Origin: Rhodanobacter sp. FDAARGOS 1247
Lineage (GTDB): Bacteria > Pseudomonadota > Gammaproteobacteria > Xanthomonadales > Rhodanobacteraceae
Direction of reading: 5' to 3'
NCBI RefSeq assembly: GCF_016889805.1
Contig: NZ_CP069535.1
Coordinates: forward strand, 3,038,001 to 3,102,000
Length of the DNA stretch: 64,000 bases
This document shows positions 11,371 to 20,952 of the stretch, piece by piece. The notes under the pieces were generated by a model. It worked only from the letters and a program-made list of their open reading frames with translations. It had not been told where the DNA came from and searched no databases. The position numbers and the translations under genes were made by a program. Every line of letters begins with the position of its first letter. Positions within the stretch are counted from its first letter, which is position 1.

Positions 11371-11404
11371 ACAGGGCCATCCGGCGAGGATGGCCCTGTT
11401 TCGT
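11371..11404. terminator. Bidirectional terminator between the CsgG-like gene and clpB
   Basis: A perfect 12-bp stem, ACAGGGCCATCC with GGATGGCCCTGT, encloses a 5-base loop. It is followed by TTTCGTT on the plus strand and GGTTTTGC on the minus strand. It lies between convergent genes. Confidence 0.75.
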
Positions 11405-11433
11405 TCAGGCGAAGCCGGACTGCCGGCGCCGCA

Positions 11434-14025
11434 TCAGGACTTGCGAAACACCAGCTGTCCGCCCTCGGCGGCCACGCCGACCGTATCGCCCGGCTGGAAC
11501 TGTCCTTCCAGGATCTGCCTGGCCAGCGGATTCTCCAGTTGCTGCTGGATCGCCCGCTTCAGCGGCCGCGCACCGTAGACCGGATCGAAGCCCACGTTGC
11601 CGAGCAGGGCCAGTGCGTCGTCCGCGATGTCGAGCTTCAGCTGACGCTCGGCCAGCCGCCGCTCCAGATACTGCAGCTGGATCTTCGCGATGGCGCGGAT
11701 CTGCGTCTTGTCCAGCGGACGGAACACCACGATCTCGTCGAGCCGGTTGATGAACTCGGGACGGAAATGCGCCTGCACCACACCCATCACCGACGCCTTC
11801 ATCTGGGTGTACTGCTCTTCAGCGTCGCCGCCGTTTTCCGAGGCGTCCTGGATCATCTGCGAACCCAGGTTCGAGGTCATCACGATGACCGTGTTGCGGA
11901 AATCCACGGTGCGGCCCTGGCCGTCGGTGAGGCGGCCGTCGTCGAGCACCTGCAGCAGGATGTTGAACACATCCGGGTGCGCCTTCTCCACCTCGTCCAG
12001 CAGGATCACGCTGTACGGCCGGCGGCGCACCGCCTCGGTGAGGTAGCCGCCTTCCTCGTAGCCGACGTAGCCCGGAGGCGCACCAACCAGGCGCGAGACG
12101 GAGTGCTTCTCCATGAATTCGCTCATGTCGATGCGCACCATCGCATCGGTGGTGTCGAACATGAACTCGGCCAGCGCCTTGCACAGCTCGGTCTTGCCCA
12201 CGCCGGTCGGGCCGAGGAACAGGAACGAACCGTTCGGGCGATTCGGATCGGACAGGCCGGCACGGGAACGGCGGATCGCGTCGGACACGGCGTGCACCGC
12301 CTCGTCCTGGCCCACCACGCGCTTGTGCAGTTCGTCCTCCATCTTCAGCAGCTTGTCGCGCTCGCCTTCCAGCATCTTGCTGACCGGAATGCCGGTCCAG
12401 CGCGCCACCACCTCGGCGATTTCCTCGGCGGTGACTTTCGTCTGCACCAGCTTGAAATCCTGCGTCTCGGCGGCCTGCGCCGCGGCGAGCTGCTTCTCCA
12501 GTTCCGGCAGCTTGCCGTACTGGATCTCGCTCATCTTCGCGTAATCCTGCCGGCGCTGGGCGGACTCCAGCTCCTGGTGGGCCTGCTCGATCTGTTCCTT
12601 GACCCGGGTGGTGCCCTGCAGCGACGCCTTTTCGGACTTCCAGATCTCGTTCAAGTCGGAGAACTCGCGCTCGAGCTTGTCGATGTCGGTTTCCAGATCG
12701 GCCAGGCGCTGCTTCGACTCGCTGTCCTTTTCCTTCTTCAGCATCTCGCGCTGGATCTTCAGCTGGATCAGCCGGCGCTCCAGCCGATCGAGCTCCTCCG
12801 GCTTGGAGTCGATCTCCATGCGGATGCGTGAGGCGGCCTCGTCCATCAGGTCGATCGCCTTGTCTGGCAGCTGGCGATCGGCGATGTAGCGGTGCGACAG
12901 CGTGGCCGCGGCCACGATGGCCGGGTCGGTGATCTCGACGCCATGGTGCACGGCGTAGCGCTCCTTCAGCCCGCGCAGGATCGCGATGGTGTCCTCCACC
13001 GTGGGCTCGCCCACGAACACCTTCTGGAAGCGCCGCTCCAGCGCGGCGTCCTTCTCGATGTACTTGCGGTATTCGTCCAGCGTGGTCGCGCCGATGCAGT
13101 GCAGCTCGCCGCGCGCCAGCGCGGGCTTGAGCATGTTGCCGGCATCCATCGAGCCTTCGCCCTTGCCGGCGCCGACCATGGTGTGCAGCTCGTCGATGAA
13201 CAGGATCACCCGGCCTTCCTGTTTCGAAAGGTCGCTGAGCACGGCCTTGAGCCGCTCCTCGAACTCGCCGCGGAATTTCGCGCCGGCGATCAGCGCGCCC
13301 ATGTCCAGCGCCAGCACGCGACGGTCACGCAGGCCTTCGGGCACCTCGCCCTTGATGATGCGCTGGGCCAGGCCCTCGACGATCGCAGTCTTGCCCACGC
13401 CGGGTTCGCCGATCAGCACCGGATTGTTCTTGGTGCGCCGCTGCAGCACCTGGATGGTGCGGCGGATCTCCTCGTCGCGGCCGATCACCGGATCGAGCTT
13501 GTTGCGCTCGGCGCGCTCGGTCAGGTCGATGCAGTATTTCTCCAGCGCCTGACGCTGCTCCTCGGCGTTCTCGCTCTGCACCTTCTCGCCGCCGCGCAGC
13601 TTGTCGATCGCCGCTTCGAGATTCGTCTTGTTCGCGCCGGCCGCCTTCAGCGCCGCGCCCAGTTCGCCCTTGTCCTCCAGCGCGGCCAGCACGAACAGCT
13701 CGCTGGCGATGAACTGGTCGCCGCGCTGCTGGGCCAGCTTGTCGGTGAGGTTGAGCAGGCGATTGAGGTCGTTGCCCAGGTTGATGTTGCCTTCCTGTCC
13801 GCTGACCCGCGGCAGGCGCTCGAGCATTTCGTTCACCCGCTGCGTGAGCATCGGCACGTTGACCTGGGCCTGGGTCAGCAGCGGTGCCGTGGAGCCGCCC
13901 TGCTGGCCCAGCAGCGCCGCCATCACGTGCACCGGTTCAAGCATGTTGTTGTCGCGGCCCACGGCCAGCGATTGCGCGTCGGCCAGCGCCTGCTGGAACC
14001 GCGAGGTGAGTTTGTCCATCCGCAT
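11434..14025 (-). CDS. clpB: ATP-dependent disaggregase ClpB
   Basis: Hexameric AAA+ chaperone that rescues aggregated proteins with DnaK, 863 residues. The start [21 protein letters not shown] matches the family N-domain; earlier Mets are ignored. Nucleotide-binding domain 1 has Walker [10 protein letters not shown] and Walker [12 protein letters not shown]. The ClpB-specific coiled-coil M-domain follows. Nucleotide-binding domain 2 has GPTGVGKTE and [11 protein letters not shown], with a C-terminal D2 small domain. No heat-shock promoter could be assigned with confidence. Confidence 0.97.
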   Translation of the reverse strand: MRMDKLTSRFQQALADAQSLAVGRDNNMLEPVHVMAALLGQQGGSTAPLLTQAQVNVPMLTQRVNEMLERLPRVSGQEGNINLGNDLNRLLNLTDKLAQQRGDQFIASELFVLAALEDKGELGAALKAAGANKTNLEAAIDKLRGGEKVQSENAEEQRQALEKYCIDLTERAERNKLDPVIGRDEEIRRTIQVLQRRTKNNPVLIGEPGVGKTAIVEGLAQRIIKGEVPEGLRDRRVLALDMGALIAGAKFRGEFEERLKAVLSDLSKQEGRVILFIDELHTMVGAGKGEGSMDAGNMLKPALARGELHCIGATTLDEYRKYIEKDAALERRFQKVFVGEPTVEDTIAILRGLKERYAVHHGVEITDPAIVAAATLSHRYIADRQLPDKAIDLMDEAASRIRMEIDSKPEELDRLERRLIQLKIQREMLKKEKDSESKQRLADLETDIDKLEREFSDLNEIWKSEKASLQGTTRVKEQIEQAHQELESAQRRQDYAKMSEIQYGKLPELEKQLAAAQAAETQDFKLVQTKVTAEEIAEVVARWTGIPVSKMLEGERDKLLKMEDELHKRVVGQDEAVHAVSDAIRRSRAGLSDPNRPNGSFLFLGPTGVGKTELCKALAEFMFDTTDAMVRIDMSEFMEKHSVSRLVGAPPGYVGYEEGGYLTEAVRRRPYSVILLDEVEKAHPDVFNILLQVLDDGRLTDGQGRTVDFRNTVIVMTSNLGSQMIQDASENGGDAEEQYTQMKASVMGVVQAHFRPEFINRLDEIVVFRPLDKTQIRAIAKIQLQYLERRLAERQLKLDIADDALALLGNVGFDPVYGARPLKRAIQQQLENPLARQILEGQFQPGDTVGVAAEGGQLVFRKS

Positions 14026-14173
14026 GTCGAAGATCCCCGAAGCTGGTTTGGCGGTGCATCCGCCACTGACGCAAAAATGCGGACGGCGAAGCACGATTCA
14101 AGCTGGCCCGTCCACGGCGACGGCGCGAGCGGCATGTCCGGCTTTTCACATTCGGCTTGTTACGGTGGATGCG

Positions 14174-15013
14174 ATGTCAACTCCACGCCCCTCCACCGCT
14201 TCGCCCCGCCCCGCCCTGCCGGCTCCCCCGCTGCCCGCTGCCGACGCCCGCTGGGCGCTGCTGTTCGACGTCGACGGCACCTTGCTCGACTTTGCCGACG
14301 ACCCGCGCTCGGTGCAGGTCAGCTCCGCCTTGCTGGCCCTGCTGCATGAGCTGCATGCGGCAACCGACGGCGCGCTGGCGCTGGTCAGCGGACGCGAACT
14401 GGATGATCTCGACCGGCTCTTCGAGCACCCGCGCTGGGCGGCGATCGGCCTGCACGGGCTGGAGCTGCGCCAGGCCAGCGGCAGCTTCCGCCGCCTCAGC
14501 GTGCCGCAGGCCAGCCAGGATCGCATGCACCGCGAGGCACGGGCGCTGGCCGCGCGGTTCGACGGCGTGCAGGTGGAGGACAAGCAGCTGGCGATCGCGC
14601 TGCACTGTCGCCGCGCGCCGGAGCAACTGGCCCGCCTGCACGGCGCCGCCGCCGAACTGATCGCGCGGCTGCCCGGCTACGAGTTGCAGCCCGGCCATCA
14701 GGTGCTGGAGTTCAAGCCGGCGGGCATGGACAAGGGCCGCGCCGTGCTGGAGCTGCTGCAGCGCGCGCCGTTCGCCGGCCGCACCCCGGTCTACCTCGGC
14801 GACGACCTCACCGACGAGCACGCCTTCGACGCGGTCAATCGTCGACACGGCATCAGCATCCGCATCGGCGAGCGCGACCCCAGCGCCGCCCACTTCACCT
14901 TGCCCGGCCCGGCTGCCACCGAAGCCTGGCTGACCCGCGTCCTGCACGCACTGACGCACGGAGTCCCTACCCATGCCCGAGTTCCCCACGGAGGCCCTGC
15001 ACGCCAGCCTTGA
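14174..15013 (+). CDS. otsB: Trehalose-6-phosphate phosphatase
   Basis: HAD-superfamily phosphatase of 279 residues, removing phosphate from trehalose 6-phosphate. Motif I is LLFDVDGTLLDF (nucleophile and acid Asp). The Ser motif is LVSGRELDDL. The late acidic motif is PVYLGDDLTDEHAF. The KPAGMDKGRAVLELL block fits the OtsB cap and core. It is the first gene of a coupled operon; its 3' end overlaps the GH15 gene by 41 bases. No separate start competes strongly with the ATG at 14174. Confidence 0.94.
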   Translation: MSTPRPSTASPRPALPAPPLPAADARWALLFDVDGTLLDFADDPRSVQVSSALLALLHELHAATDGALALVSGRELDDLDRLFEHPRWAAIGLHGLELRQASGSFRRLSVPQASQDRMHREARALAARFDGVQVEDKQLAIALHCRRAPEQLARLHGAAAELIARLPGYELQPGHQVLEFKPAGMDKGRAVLELLQRAPFAGRTPVYLGDDLTDEHAFDAVNRRHGISIRIGERDPSAAHFTLPGPAATEAWLTRVLHALTHGVPTHARVPHGGPARQP

Positions 15014-16778
15014 GCTTGGCGTGATCGGCAACGGCAGCGTTGCCGCGCTGATCGACCCGCATGCGCGCATCGTGTGGTGCTGCCTGCCACGCTTCGATGC
15101 CGACGCCAGTTTCTGCAGCCTGCTTTCGCCCACCAGCGGGGGCGGCGACTGGGCGATCGAACTGGAGGACTTCGATCACGTCGAGCAGTTCTACCTGGCC
15201 AACACCGCGGTGCTGGTGACGCGCCTGTTCGACCGTCACGGCGGCGCCATCGAGATCACCGACTTCGCGCCGCGGCATCGACTGAACGGCCGCTTCTATC
15301 ACCCGGAGATGCTGGTGCGCCGGGTCGCGCCCATCGCGGGTTCGCCGCGCATCCGCGTGCGCATGCGCCCACTGTGCGAGTACGGCGCACGCGCGCCAGC
15401 CACCACCGCCGGCAGCAATCACATCCGCTACCTGCTCAGCGACGTGGTGCAGCGCCTCACCATCGACATCGCGCCGCCGCTGGTCGAACGCCAGCTGCCG
15501 TTCGGACTCGACCGACCGGCCCACTTCGTGTTCGGCCCCGACGAAACCGTCGACACGAACGTGGCCGACTTCGTCCATCTGGCGCTGGAACGGACGCTGG
15601 ACTACTGGCGCGAATGGGCCCGCTACCTGTCGATTCCCTACGAATGGCAGGAGGCGGTGATCCGCGCCGCAATCACCCTGAAGCTCTGCCAGTACGAAGC
15701 CACCGGCGCGATCGTGGCGGCGCTGACCACGTCGATACCCGAATCGGCCGGCAGCGCGCGCAACTGGGACTATCGCTACTGCTGGCTGCGCGACGCCGCC
15801 TTCACCGTGCGCGCGCTGAATCGCCTCGGCGCGACCCGCACGATGGAGGAGTACATCCGCTACACCTTCAACCTGGTCGCCCAGCTCGGTGAAGGCGAAC
15901 TCGGCCCGGTGTTCGGCATCACCTTCGAGAACGAACTGCCCGAGCGCCAGGTGGAGACGCTCGCCGGCTACCGCGGCATGGGTCCGGTACGGGTGGGCAA
16001 CGACGCGTGGCGTCAGCGCCAGAACGACGTCTACGGCTCGGTGGTGCTCGCCTCGACCCAGCTGTTCTTCGACCGCCGGCTGGAACATCGCGGCGACGAA
16101 GTGAGCTTTCGCCGGCTCGAGCGCATGGGCGAGATGGCGCTGCGCGTGGCCGAACAACCCGATGCCGGACTGTGGGAATACCGCGGGCGCGTGGCCGTCC
16201 ATACTTACTCGGCAGCGATGTGCTGGGCCGCCTGCGACCGGCTGGCGCACATCGCCACCGAGCTGGGCCTGGACGAGCGCGCACGCTACTGGCACGAGGA
16301 AGCGGTGCAACTGCATGGACGCATCGAGTCCCGTGCCTGGAACGGGAAACTCGGCCACTTCGTCGACGCCTACGACGGCGAGCACCTGGACGCCAGCCTG
16401 TTGCTGCTGGCCGACATCGGTTTTCTCGAAGCCACCGACCCGCGCTTCGTGGCCACGGTCGATGCGATCGGCGTGGCGCTGGGCCGCGGCGACTACCTGT
16501 TCCGCTACATCGCCCCGGACGATTTCGGCGCGCCGGAAACCAGCTTCAACATCTGCACGTTCTGGTACATCGAGGCGCTGGCCGCCACCGGACGCAGGGA
16601 ACGGGCGCGGGCGCTGTTCGAGCACATGCTGAAACAGCGGAACGCGCTGGGCCTGCTGTCGGAGGACCTTGCCCCGGCCACCGGCGAACACTGGGGCAAC
16701 TACCCGCAGACCTATTCCCTGGTCGGCCTGATCCAGGCGGCGATGCGCCTGTCGCGGCGCTGGGAGGAGGCCCTGTGA
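14973..16778 (+). CDS. Glycoside hydrolase family 15 protein (glucoamylase/trehalase type)
   Basis: 601-residue cytoplasmic GH15 enzyme with no signal peptide. An N-terminal beta-sandwich (LGVIGNGSVAALIDPHARIVW) precedes the (alpha/alpha)6 barrel with the hallmark NWDYRYCWLRDAAFT. The likely general acid Glu is in GLWEYRG and the likely base Glu in LLSEDLAPATGEHWGNYPQT. It is translated from an overlap with otsB and shares TGATG with otsA. Family members in this position act on trehalose or maltooligosaccharides. Sequence alone does not decide, so it could be a trehalase limiting the operon's product. Confidence 0.88.
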   Translation: MPEFPTEALHASLELGVIGNGSVAALIDPHARIVWCCLPRFDADASFCSLLSPTSGGGDWAIELEDFDHVEQFYLANTAVLVTRLFDRHGGAIEITDFAPRHRLNGRFYHPEMLVRRVAPIAGSPRIRVRMRPLCEYGARAPATTAGSNHIRYLLSDVVQRLTIDIAPPLVERQLPFGLDRPAHFVFGPDETVDTNVADFVHLALERTLDYWREWARYLSIPYEWQEAVIRAAITLKLCQYEATGAIVAALTTSIPESAGSARNWDYRYCWLRDAAFTVRALNRLGATRTMEEYIRYTFNLVAQLGEGELGPVFGITFENELPERQVETLAGYRGMGPVRVGNDAWRQRQNDVYGSVVLASTQLFFDRRLEHRGDEVSFRRLERMGEMALRVAEQPDAGLWEYRGRVAVHTYSAAMCWAACDRLAHIATELGLDERARYWHEEAVQLHGRIESRAWNGKLGHFVDAYDGEHLDASLLLLADIGFLEATDPRFVATVDAIGVALGRGDYLFRYIAPDDFGAPETSFNICTFWYIEALAATGRRERARALFEHMLKQRNALGLLSEDLAPATGEHWGNYPQTYSLVGLIQAAMRLSRRWEEAL

Positions 16779-18160
16779 TGACGGCGCGCAAGGCCGGCGG
16801 CCGGCTGGTGGTGGTTTCCAATCGCGTCGCGCTGCCGCGCCAGGGCGCGCCCGGCGGGCTGGCGTCGGCGCTGCAGGCCGCGCTCGACGAACACGGCGGC
16901 CTGTGGTTCGGCTGGAGCGGCAAGGTGGCCGGCGAGACGGCCGCGGAACTGCATCAGCAGCAGGAGGGAAAGATCGACTACGCCACCATCGATCTTTCCC
17001 GCACCGACCACGACGACTTCTACGCCGGCTTCGCCAACGGCGCGCTGTGGCCGCTGCTGCACTACCGGCCCGACGTGGTCGATTACCGGCGCAGCCACCT
17101 GGCCGGCTACCTGCGCGTCAACGAGGTGTTCGCGGAAAAACTGCAGCAGCTGATCAAGCCGGACGACGTCATCTGGGTGCATGACTACCACCTGATCCCG
17201 CTCGCCTCGATGCTGCGGCGCCGGGGCGTGCACAACCGCATCGGATTCTTCCTGCACACGCCGCTGCCCGCCGCCGGCCTGCTGATCGCCCTGCCGAATC
17301 ATCGCGAACTGCTGGAAACCCTGGCCAGCTACGACCTGGTCGGCGTGCACACCCGTCGCGACCTGCGCGCGCTGGAAGACTATTTCCTGCACGAGGCCGG
17401 CGCGGTGATGCGCCTGGCCGGGCGCATGCGCATGCCGAACGGTCGCCAGTTCCGCGCCGGCGCGTTCCCGATCAGCATCGACACCCGAGGCATCGCCGAC
17501 GTGGCGGCCAGGGCGGCCTCGATCCGCGAAATCACCCAGCTGCAACACAGCCTCGAAGGGCGCGCGCTGATCATCGGCGTGGATCGGCTGGATTACTCCA
17601 AGGGCCTGCCGCAACGATTCCAGGGTTATGCGCGGCTGCTGGAGCGCCACCCCGAACTGCACCAGCAGGTGACCTTCCTGCAGATCGCGCCACCCTCGCG
17701 CGGCGCCGTGCTGGAGTATCGCGCGATCCGCCACGAACTCGAGCGCAGCGCCGGCCACATCAACGGGAAGTACGCCACGCCCGACTGGGCGCCGATCCGC
17801 TACATCAACAAGTCGTTTCCGCACCGATTGCTGGCCGGCTATTACCGCAGCGCCCGAGTCGGCCTGGTGACGCCGCTGCGCGACGGCATGAACCTGGTGG
17901 CCAAGGAATACGTGGCCTGCCAGGACCCGGCCGATCCCGGCGTGCTGGTGCTGTCCCGCTTCGCCGGCGCCGCGCTGGAGCTGGAAGACGCCCTGCTGGT
18001 GAACCCCGCCGACACCGAGGAAGTCGCCGACGCGCTGGCACTCGCCCTGAAGATGCCGCTGGCCGAGCGTCGCCGCCGCTGGGAGGCGATGATGGACGTG
18101 CTGCGCACCAACGACATCACCCTGTGGCGCAGGAATTTTCTGGGCACGCTGCGCGCCTAG
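16778..18160 (+). CDS. otsA: Trehalose-6-phosphate synthase
   Basis: GT20 glycosyltransferase, 460 residues, joining UDP-glucose (or another NDP-glucose) to glucose 6-phosphate. Visible motifs are the N-terminal [31 protein letters not shown], the substrate-binding [15 protein letters not shown] with the conserved Arg and Lys, and the C-terminal [15 protein letters not shown]. The ATG overlaps the GH15 stop by one base. A GTG one codon upstream is a weaker option. The gene order otsB-GH15-otsA puts the synthase last. Confidence 0.95.
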   Translation: MTARKAGGRLVVVSNRVALPRQGAPGGLASALQAALDEHGGLWFGWSGKVAGETAAELHQQQEGKIDYATIDLSRTDHDDFYAGFANGALWPLLHYRPDVVDYRRSHLAGYLRVNEVFAEKLQQLIKPDDVIWVHDYHLIPLASMLRRRGVHNRIGFFLHTPLPAAGLLIALPNHRELLETLASYDLVGVHTRRDLRALEDYFLHEAGAVMRLAGRMRMPNGRQFRAGAFPISIDTRGIADVAARAASIREITQLQHSLEGRALIIGVDRLDYSKGLPQRFQGYARLLERHPELHQQVTFLQIAPPSRGAVLEYRAIRHELERSAGHINGKYATPDWAPIRYINKSFPHRLLAGYYRSARVGLVTPLRDGMNLVAKEYVACQDPADPGVLVLSRFAGAALELEDALLVNPADTEEVADALALALKMPLAERRRRWEAMMDVLRTNDITLWRRNFLGTLRA

Positions 18161-18163
18161 CGA

Positions 18164-18913
18164 TCAGCCGCGGTCGAGCCAGACCAGGCTGGCGAAGCGC
18201 CCGCTGCGGGCGCCGTCGCGACGGTACGAGTAGAACCGCGCATCGGCGAAGGTGTCGAACCCGCCGCCGTGGATGCGTGCCACGCCGGCCGCGGCCAGCC
18301 GCTGCCGGGCCAGGCCGGCCAGGTCGCACAGCCAGTGGCCGGGCCGTGTCGCCACGAAGCATCCGGCCGCGGCCGCATCGTGCGCCACGAAGGCGGCGCG
18401 CACCTCGGCCCCCACCTCGTACGAGGCGGCGCCGATGCACGGCCCCAGCCACGCCAGCAGTCGCGACGACGGCGTGATCATCTGGCCCAGCGTGGCCTCC
18501 AGCACGCCCCCGGCCAGGCCACGCCAGCCCGCGTGGGCGGCACCAATCTCGCCGCCGTCATCGGCACAGAACAGCACCGGCAGACAGTCGGCGGTGAGGA
18601 TCGAAAGCACGGTGCCGGGGATGTGCGAAACCGCCGCGTCCGCCTGGGGTTCGGCCTTGCCGGGCAGCGGCCCCAGCTCGGCCACCTCGCAGCCGTGCAC
18701 CTGCTGCAACCAGCGCGGCTCGGCCGGCAGGCGCAGCGACTGCAGCAAGGCGCTGCGGTTGGCGGTCACCGCGTCAAGGGCGTCACCGCTGCGCAAGCCC
18801 AGATTGAAGCGATCGAACGGCGGCGCCGAGACGCCGGGGCCAAGCCGGGTGGTGATCGCGGCCCGCACCTGGGGTGGCGCGGGCCAATCAGGGAAGATCC
18901 AGCTTTCAGTCAT
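18164..18913 (-). CDS. pgeF: PgeF/YfiH-family multicopper oxidase-fold protein (laccase domain)
   Basis: 249-residue cytosolic protein of the DUF152/YfiH family. The zinc-binding site residues lie in QQVHGCEV (His), LTADCLPV (Cys), and GAAHAGWRGLAGGV (His). Family members act on purine nucleosides and in E. coli keep wrong amino acids out of peptidoglycan (PgeF). The start MTESWIFPDWPAP is chosen over an upstream in-frame Met. It follows rluD on the same strand, a widely conserved pair. Confidence 0.92.
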   Translation of the reverse strand: MTESWIFPDWPAPPQVRAAITTRLGPGVSAPPFDRFNLGLRSGDALDAVTANRSALLQSLRLPAEPRWLQQVHGCEVAELGPLPGKAEPQADAAVSHIPGTVLSILTADCLPVLFCADDGGEIGAAHAGWRGLAGGVLEATLGQMITPSSRLLAWLGPCIGAASYEVGAEVRAAFVAHDAAAAGCFVATRPGHWLCDLAGLARQRLAAAGVARIHGGGFDTFADARFYSYRRDGARSGRFASLVWLDRG

Positions 18914-18982
18914 CAGGCCGGGTATCGGGAAACGGGGAGTCACGAAGCATCGCACACTCGTCGCCCGCGTTCCCGCAGCCGG

Positions 18983-19957
18983 TCAATAGTGCTCCGAACC
19001 GTGCTCGGCCAGATCCTCCCGCAAGGCCTCGATCAGCAAGCGCTGGTCTGCGGGACGTTCGGCGCTGAAGGACATCTCCTCGCCCGTGGCCGGGTGGATG
19101 AAGGACAGCTTCTCGGCGTGCAGTGCCTGCCGCCGAAAGCCGCGCAAGGTGCCGATCAGTTCCGCGCTGGCTCCCCTGGGCAGCTTCAGGCCGCCGCCGT
19201 AAAGCGGATCGCCGATCAGCGGGTGGCCGATGTGCGCCATGTGCACCCGGATCTGGTGGGTGCGACCGGTCTCCAGCTGGCATTGCAGCAGGCTGTGGGC
19301 GCGGAAGCGCTCGCGCAGCCGGTAATGGGTGACCGCCCGCTTGCCGTCTTCCTCGTCGCGCACCGCCTGGCGCAGCCGGTCACCCATGCTGCGGCCGATC
19401 GGTTCGTCCACCGTGCCGCCGGCCACCATCGTGCCCAGCACCACCGCCTCGTACTGGCGTTCCACCTCGTGCCGCGACAACAGGTCGACCAGCGCGGTGC
19501 AGGTGGGCAGGGTCCTGGCCACCACCATCAGGCCGGAGGTGTCCTTGTCCAGCCGATGCACGATGCCCGCACGGGGCAGCTCGGCCAGCTTCGGATCGTG
19601 GTGCAGCAGGCCGTTGAGCAAGGTCCCCACCGGGTTGCCCGCGCCCGGATGGACGACCAGCCCGGCCGGCTTGTCCAGCACCAGCAGGTGTTCGTCCTCA
19701 TGCACGATCGCCAGCGCCATCGCCTCGGGGGCGCTCGACACCTCGTTCTCCAGCTCCACCTCCAGCCGCACCAACTCGCCGCCGCGCAGCAGCTGCCGCG
19801 CCGCCACCTGCGCCCCGTCGAGGCTTACCGCGCCGGACTTGATCCAGCCGCTGAGCCGCGAGCGCGAATAATCGGGGAACATCTCGGCCAAAGCCTGGTC
19901 GAACCTGCGTCCCGCCGCGGTCAGCGGGACCTGTGCCTCGTGCCGGATCGTGGTCAT
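18983..19957 (-). CDS. rluD: 23S rRNA pseudouridine synthase RluD
   Basis: 324-residue synthase modifying helix 69 of 23S rRNA. An N-terminal S4-like RNA-binding domain ([18 protein letters not shown]) precedes the catalytic domain with [17 protein letters not shown], where the Asp is the nucleophile. The [24 protein letters not shown] block is diagnostic of RluA/C/D enzymes. RluD rather than RluC is assigned from the divergent neighbour bamD, a conserved arrangement. Confidence 0.94.
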   Translation of the reverse strand: MTTIRHEAQVPLTAAGRRFDQALAEMFPDYSRSRLSGWIKSGAVSLDGAQVAARQLLRGGELVRLEVELENEVSSAPEAMALAIVHEDEHLLVLDKPAGLVVHPGAGNPVGTLLNGLLHHDPKLAELPRAGIVHRLDKDTSGLMVVARTLPTCTALVDLLSRHEVERQYEAVVLGTMVAGGTVDEPIGRSMGDRLRQAVRDEEDGKRAVTHYRLRERFRAHSLLQCQLETGRTHQIRVHMAHIGHPLIGDPLYGGGLKLPRGASAELIGTLRGFRRQALHAEKLSFIHPATGEEMSFSAERPADQRLLIEALREDLAEHGSEHY

Positions 19958-20061
19958 GCGGGCATCCGCGGGGGACGACCGGTTTCGGCTATCATGCCTG
20001 TTCGCTCAAACATCTGAATTCCTTCCTTATGCGCCCAACAATCGACTCGCCGAAGCTGCCG

Positions 20062-20892
20062 ATGTCCAAAATGACTGTGATGAAATTGCTCGTGCTGCTG
20101 GTGGCCGCGATGTCGATGAGCGCATGTTCGATGTTCAAGTCGAAGCAGAACATCGACACGATGCCGCTGGAGGCGCTGTACGACAACGCGCACAACTCGC
20201 TGGAAAACGCAGATTACGCCGCAGCCACCAAGGCCTACCAGCGCCTGATCGCCCGCTTCCCGTCCGGCGAGTACAACGAACAGGCCCAGCTGGACCTGGC
20301 CTATTCGCAGTACAAGGACAACCAGCCCGATGATGCCCTGTCGACGGTGAACCGCTTCATCAAGACCTATCCGGCCAACAAACACGTCGATTATGCCTAT
20401 TACCTGCGCGGTCTGATCAATTTCGATCGCACCGGCACCGTGCTCGAGCGCTGGTTCCCCCGCTCGGACAAGGATTCGCGCCGCGACCAGGGCTACAACC
20501 TGCAGTCGTTCGACGACTTCTCCGAGCTGTCGCGGCGTTTCCCGGACAGCGCCTATACCGCCGACGCGCGCCAGCGGATGATCTACCTGCGCAACATCCT
20601 GGCCCAGTACGAGATCAACGTGGCCGAGTTCTATCTGCGCAACAAGGCGTATGTCGCCTCCGCCGACCGGGCCCAATACGTGGTCGAGCATTACCAGCAG
20701 TCACCACAGACCGGCGATGCGCTGGCCATCCTCACCCGCAGCTACCTGGCGCTGGACCAGAAGGCGCTGGCCGAGCAGAGCCGCCAGGTGCTGGCCATGA
20801 ACTACCCGAACCACCCCTACCTCACCGACGCCAAGTGGCCGCATCCGCCGTCCACGCTGCGCAAGATGGTGCCGTTCTCGGGCCATCACTGA
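20062..20892 (+). CDS. bamD: Outer-membrane assembly lipoprotein BamD
   Basis: Lipoprotein subunit of the BAM complex, about 276 residues. A short basic start (MSKMTVMK) leads into the hydrophobic core LLVLLVAAMSM. The lipobox is SMSAC, with lipidation predicted at the Cys. TPR repeats follow (LYDNAHNSLENADYAAATKAYQRLIARFPSGEY, AQLDLAYSQYKDNQPDDALSTV). The exact start is uncertain: Mets at 20029, 20071 and 20080 are in frame. I chose 20062 because it gives a normal-length signal peptide. A -10-like TATCAT at 19990-19995 may belong to its promoter. Confidence 0.93.
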   Translation: MSKMTVMKLLVLLVAAMSMSACSMFKSKQNIDTMPLEALYDNAHNSLENADYAAATKAYQRLIARFPSGEYNEQAQLDLAYSQYKDNQPDDALSTVNRFIKTYPANKHVDYAYYLRGLINFDRTGTVLERWFPRSDKDSRRDQGYNLQSFDDFSELSRRFPDSAYTADARQRMIYLRNILAQYEINVAEFYLRNKAYVASADRAQYVVEHYQQSPQTGDALAILTRSYLALDQKALAEQSRQVLAMNYPNHPYLTDAKWPHPPSTLRKMVPFSGHH

Positions 20893-20914
20893 GTCAATCG
20901 GTGAATGCAGTCGG

Positions 20915-20945
20915 AAAGCCGGCGAGCGATCGCCGGCTTTTTTTG
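20915..20945. terminator. Rho-independent terminator after bamD
   Basis: An 11-bp stem, AAAGCCGGCGA with TCGCCGGCTTT, has a GCGA loop and is followed by TTTTTTT on the plus strand. A strong intrinsic terminator between convergent bamD and nadE. Confidence 0.9.
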
Positions 20946-20952
20946 TGCCCGC

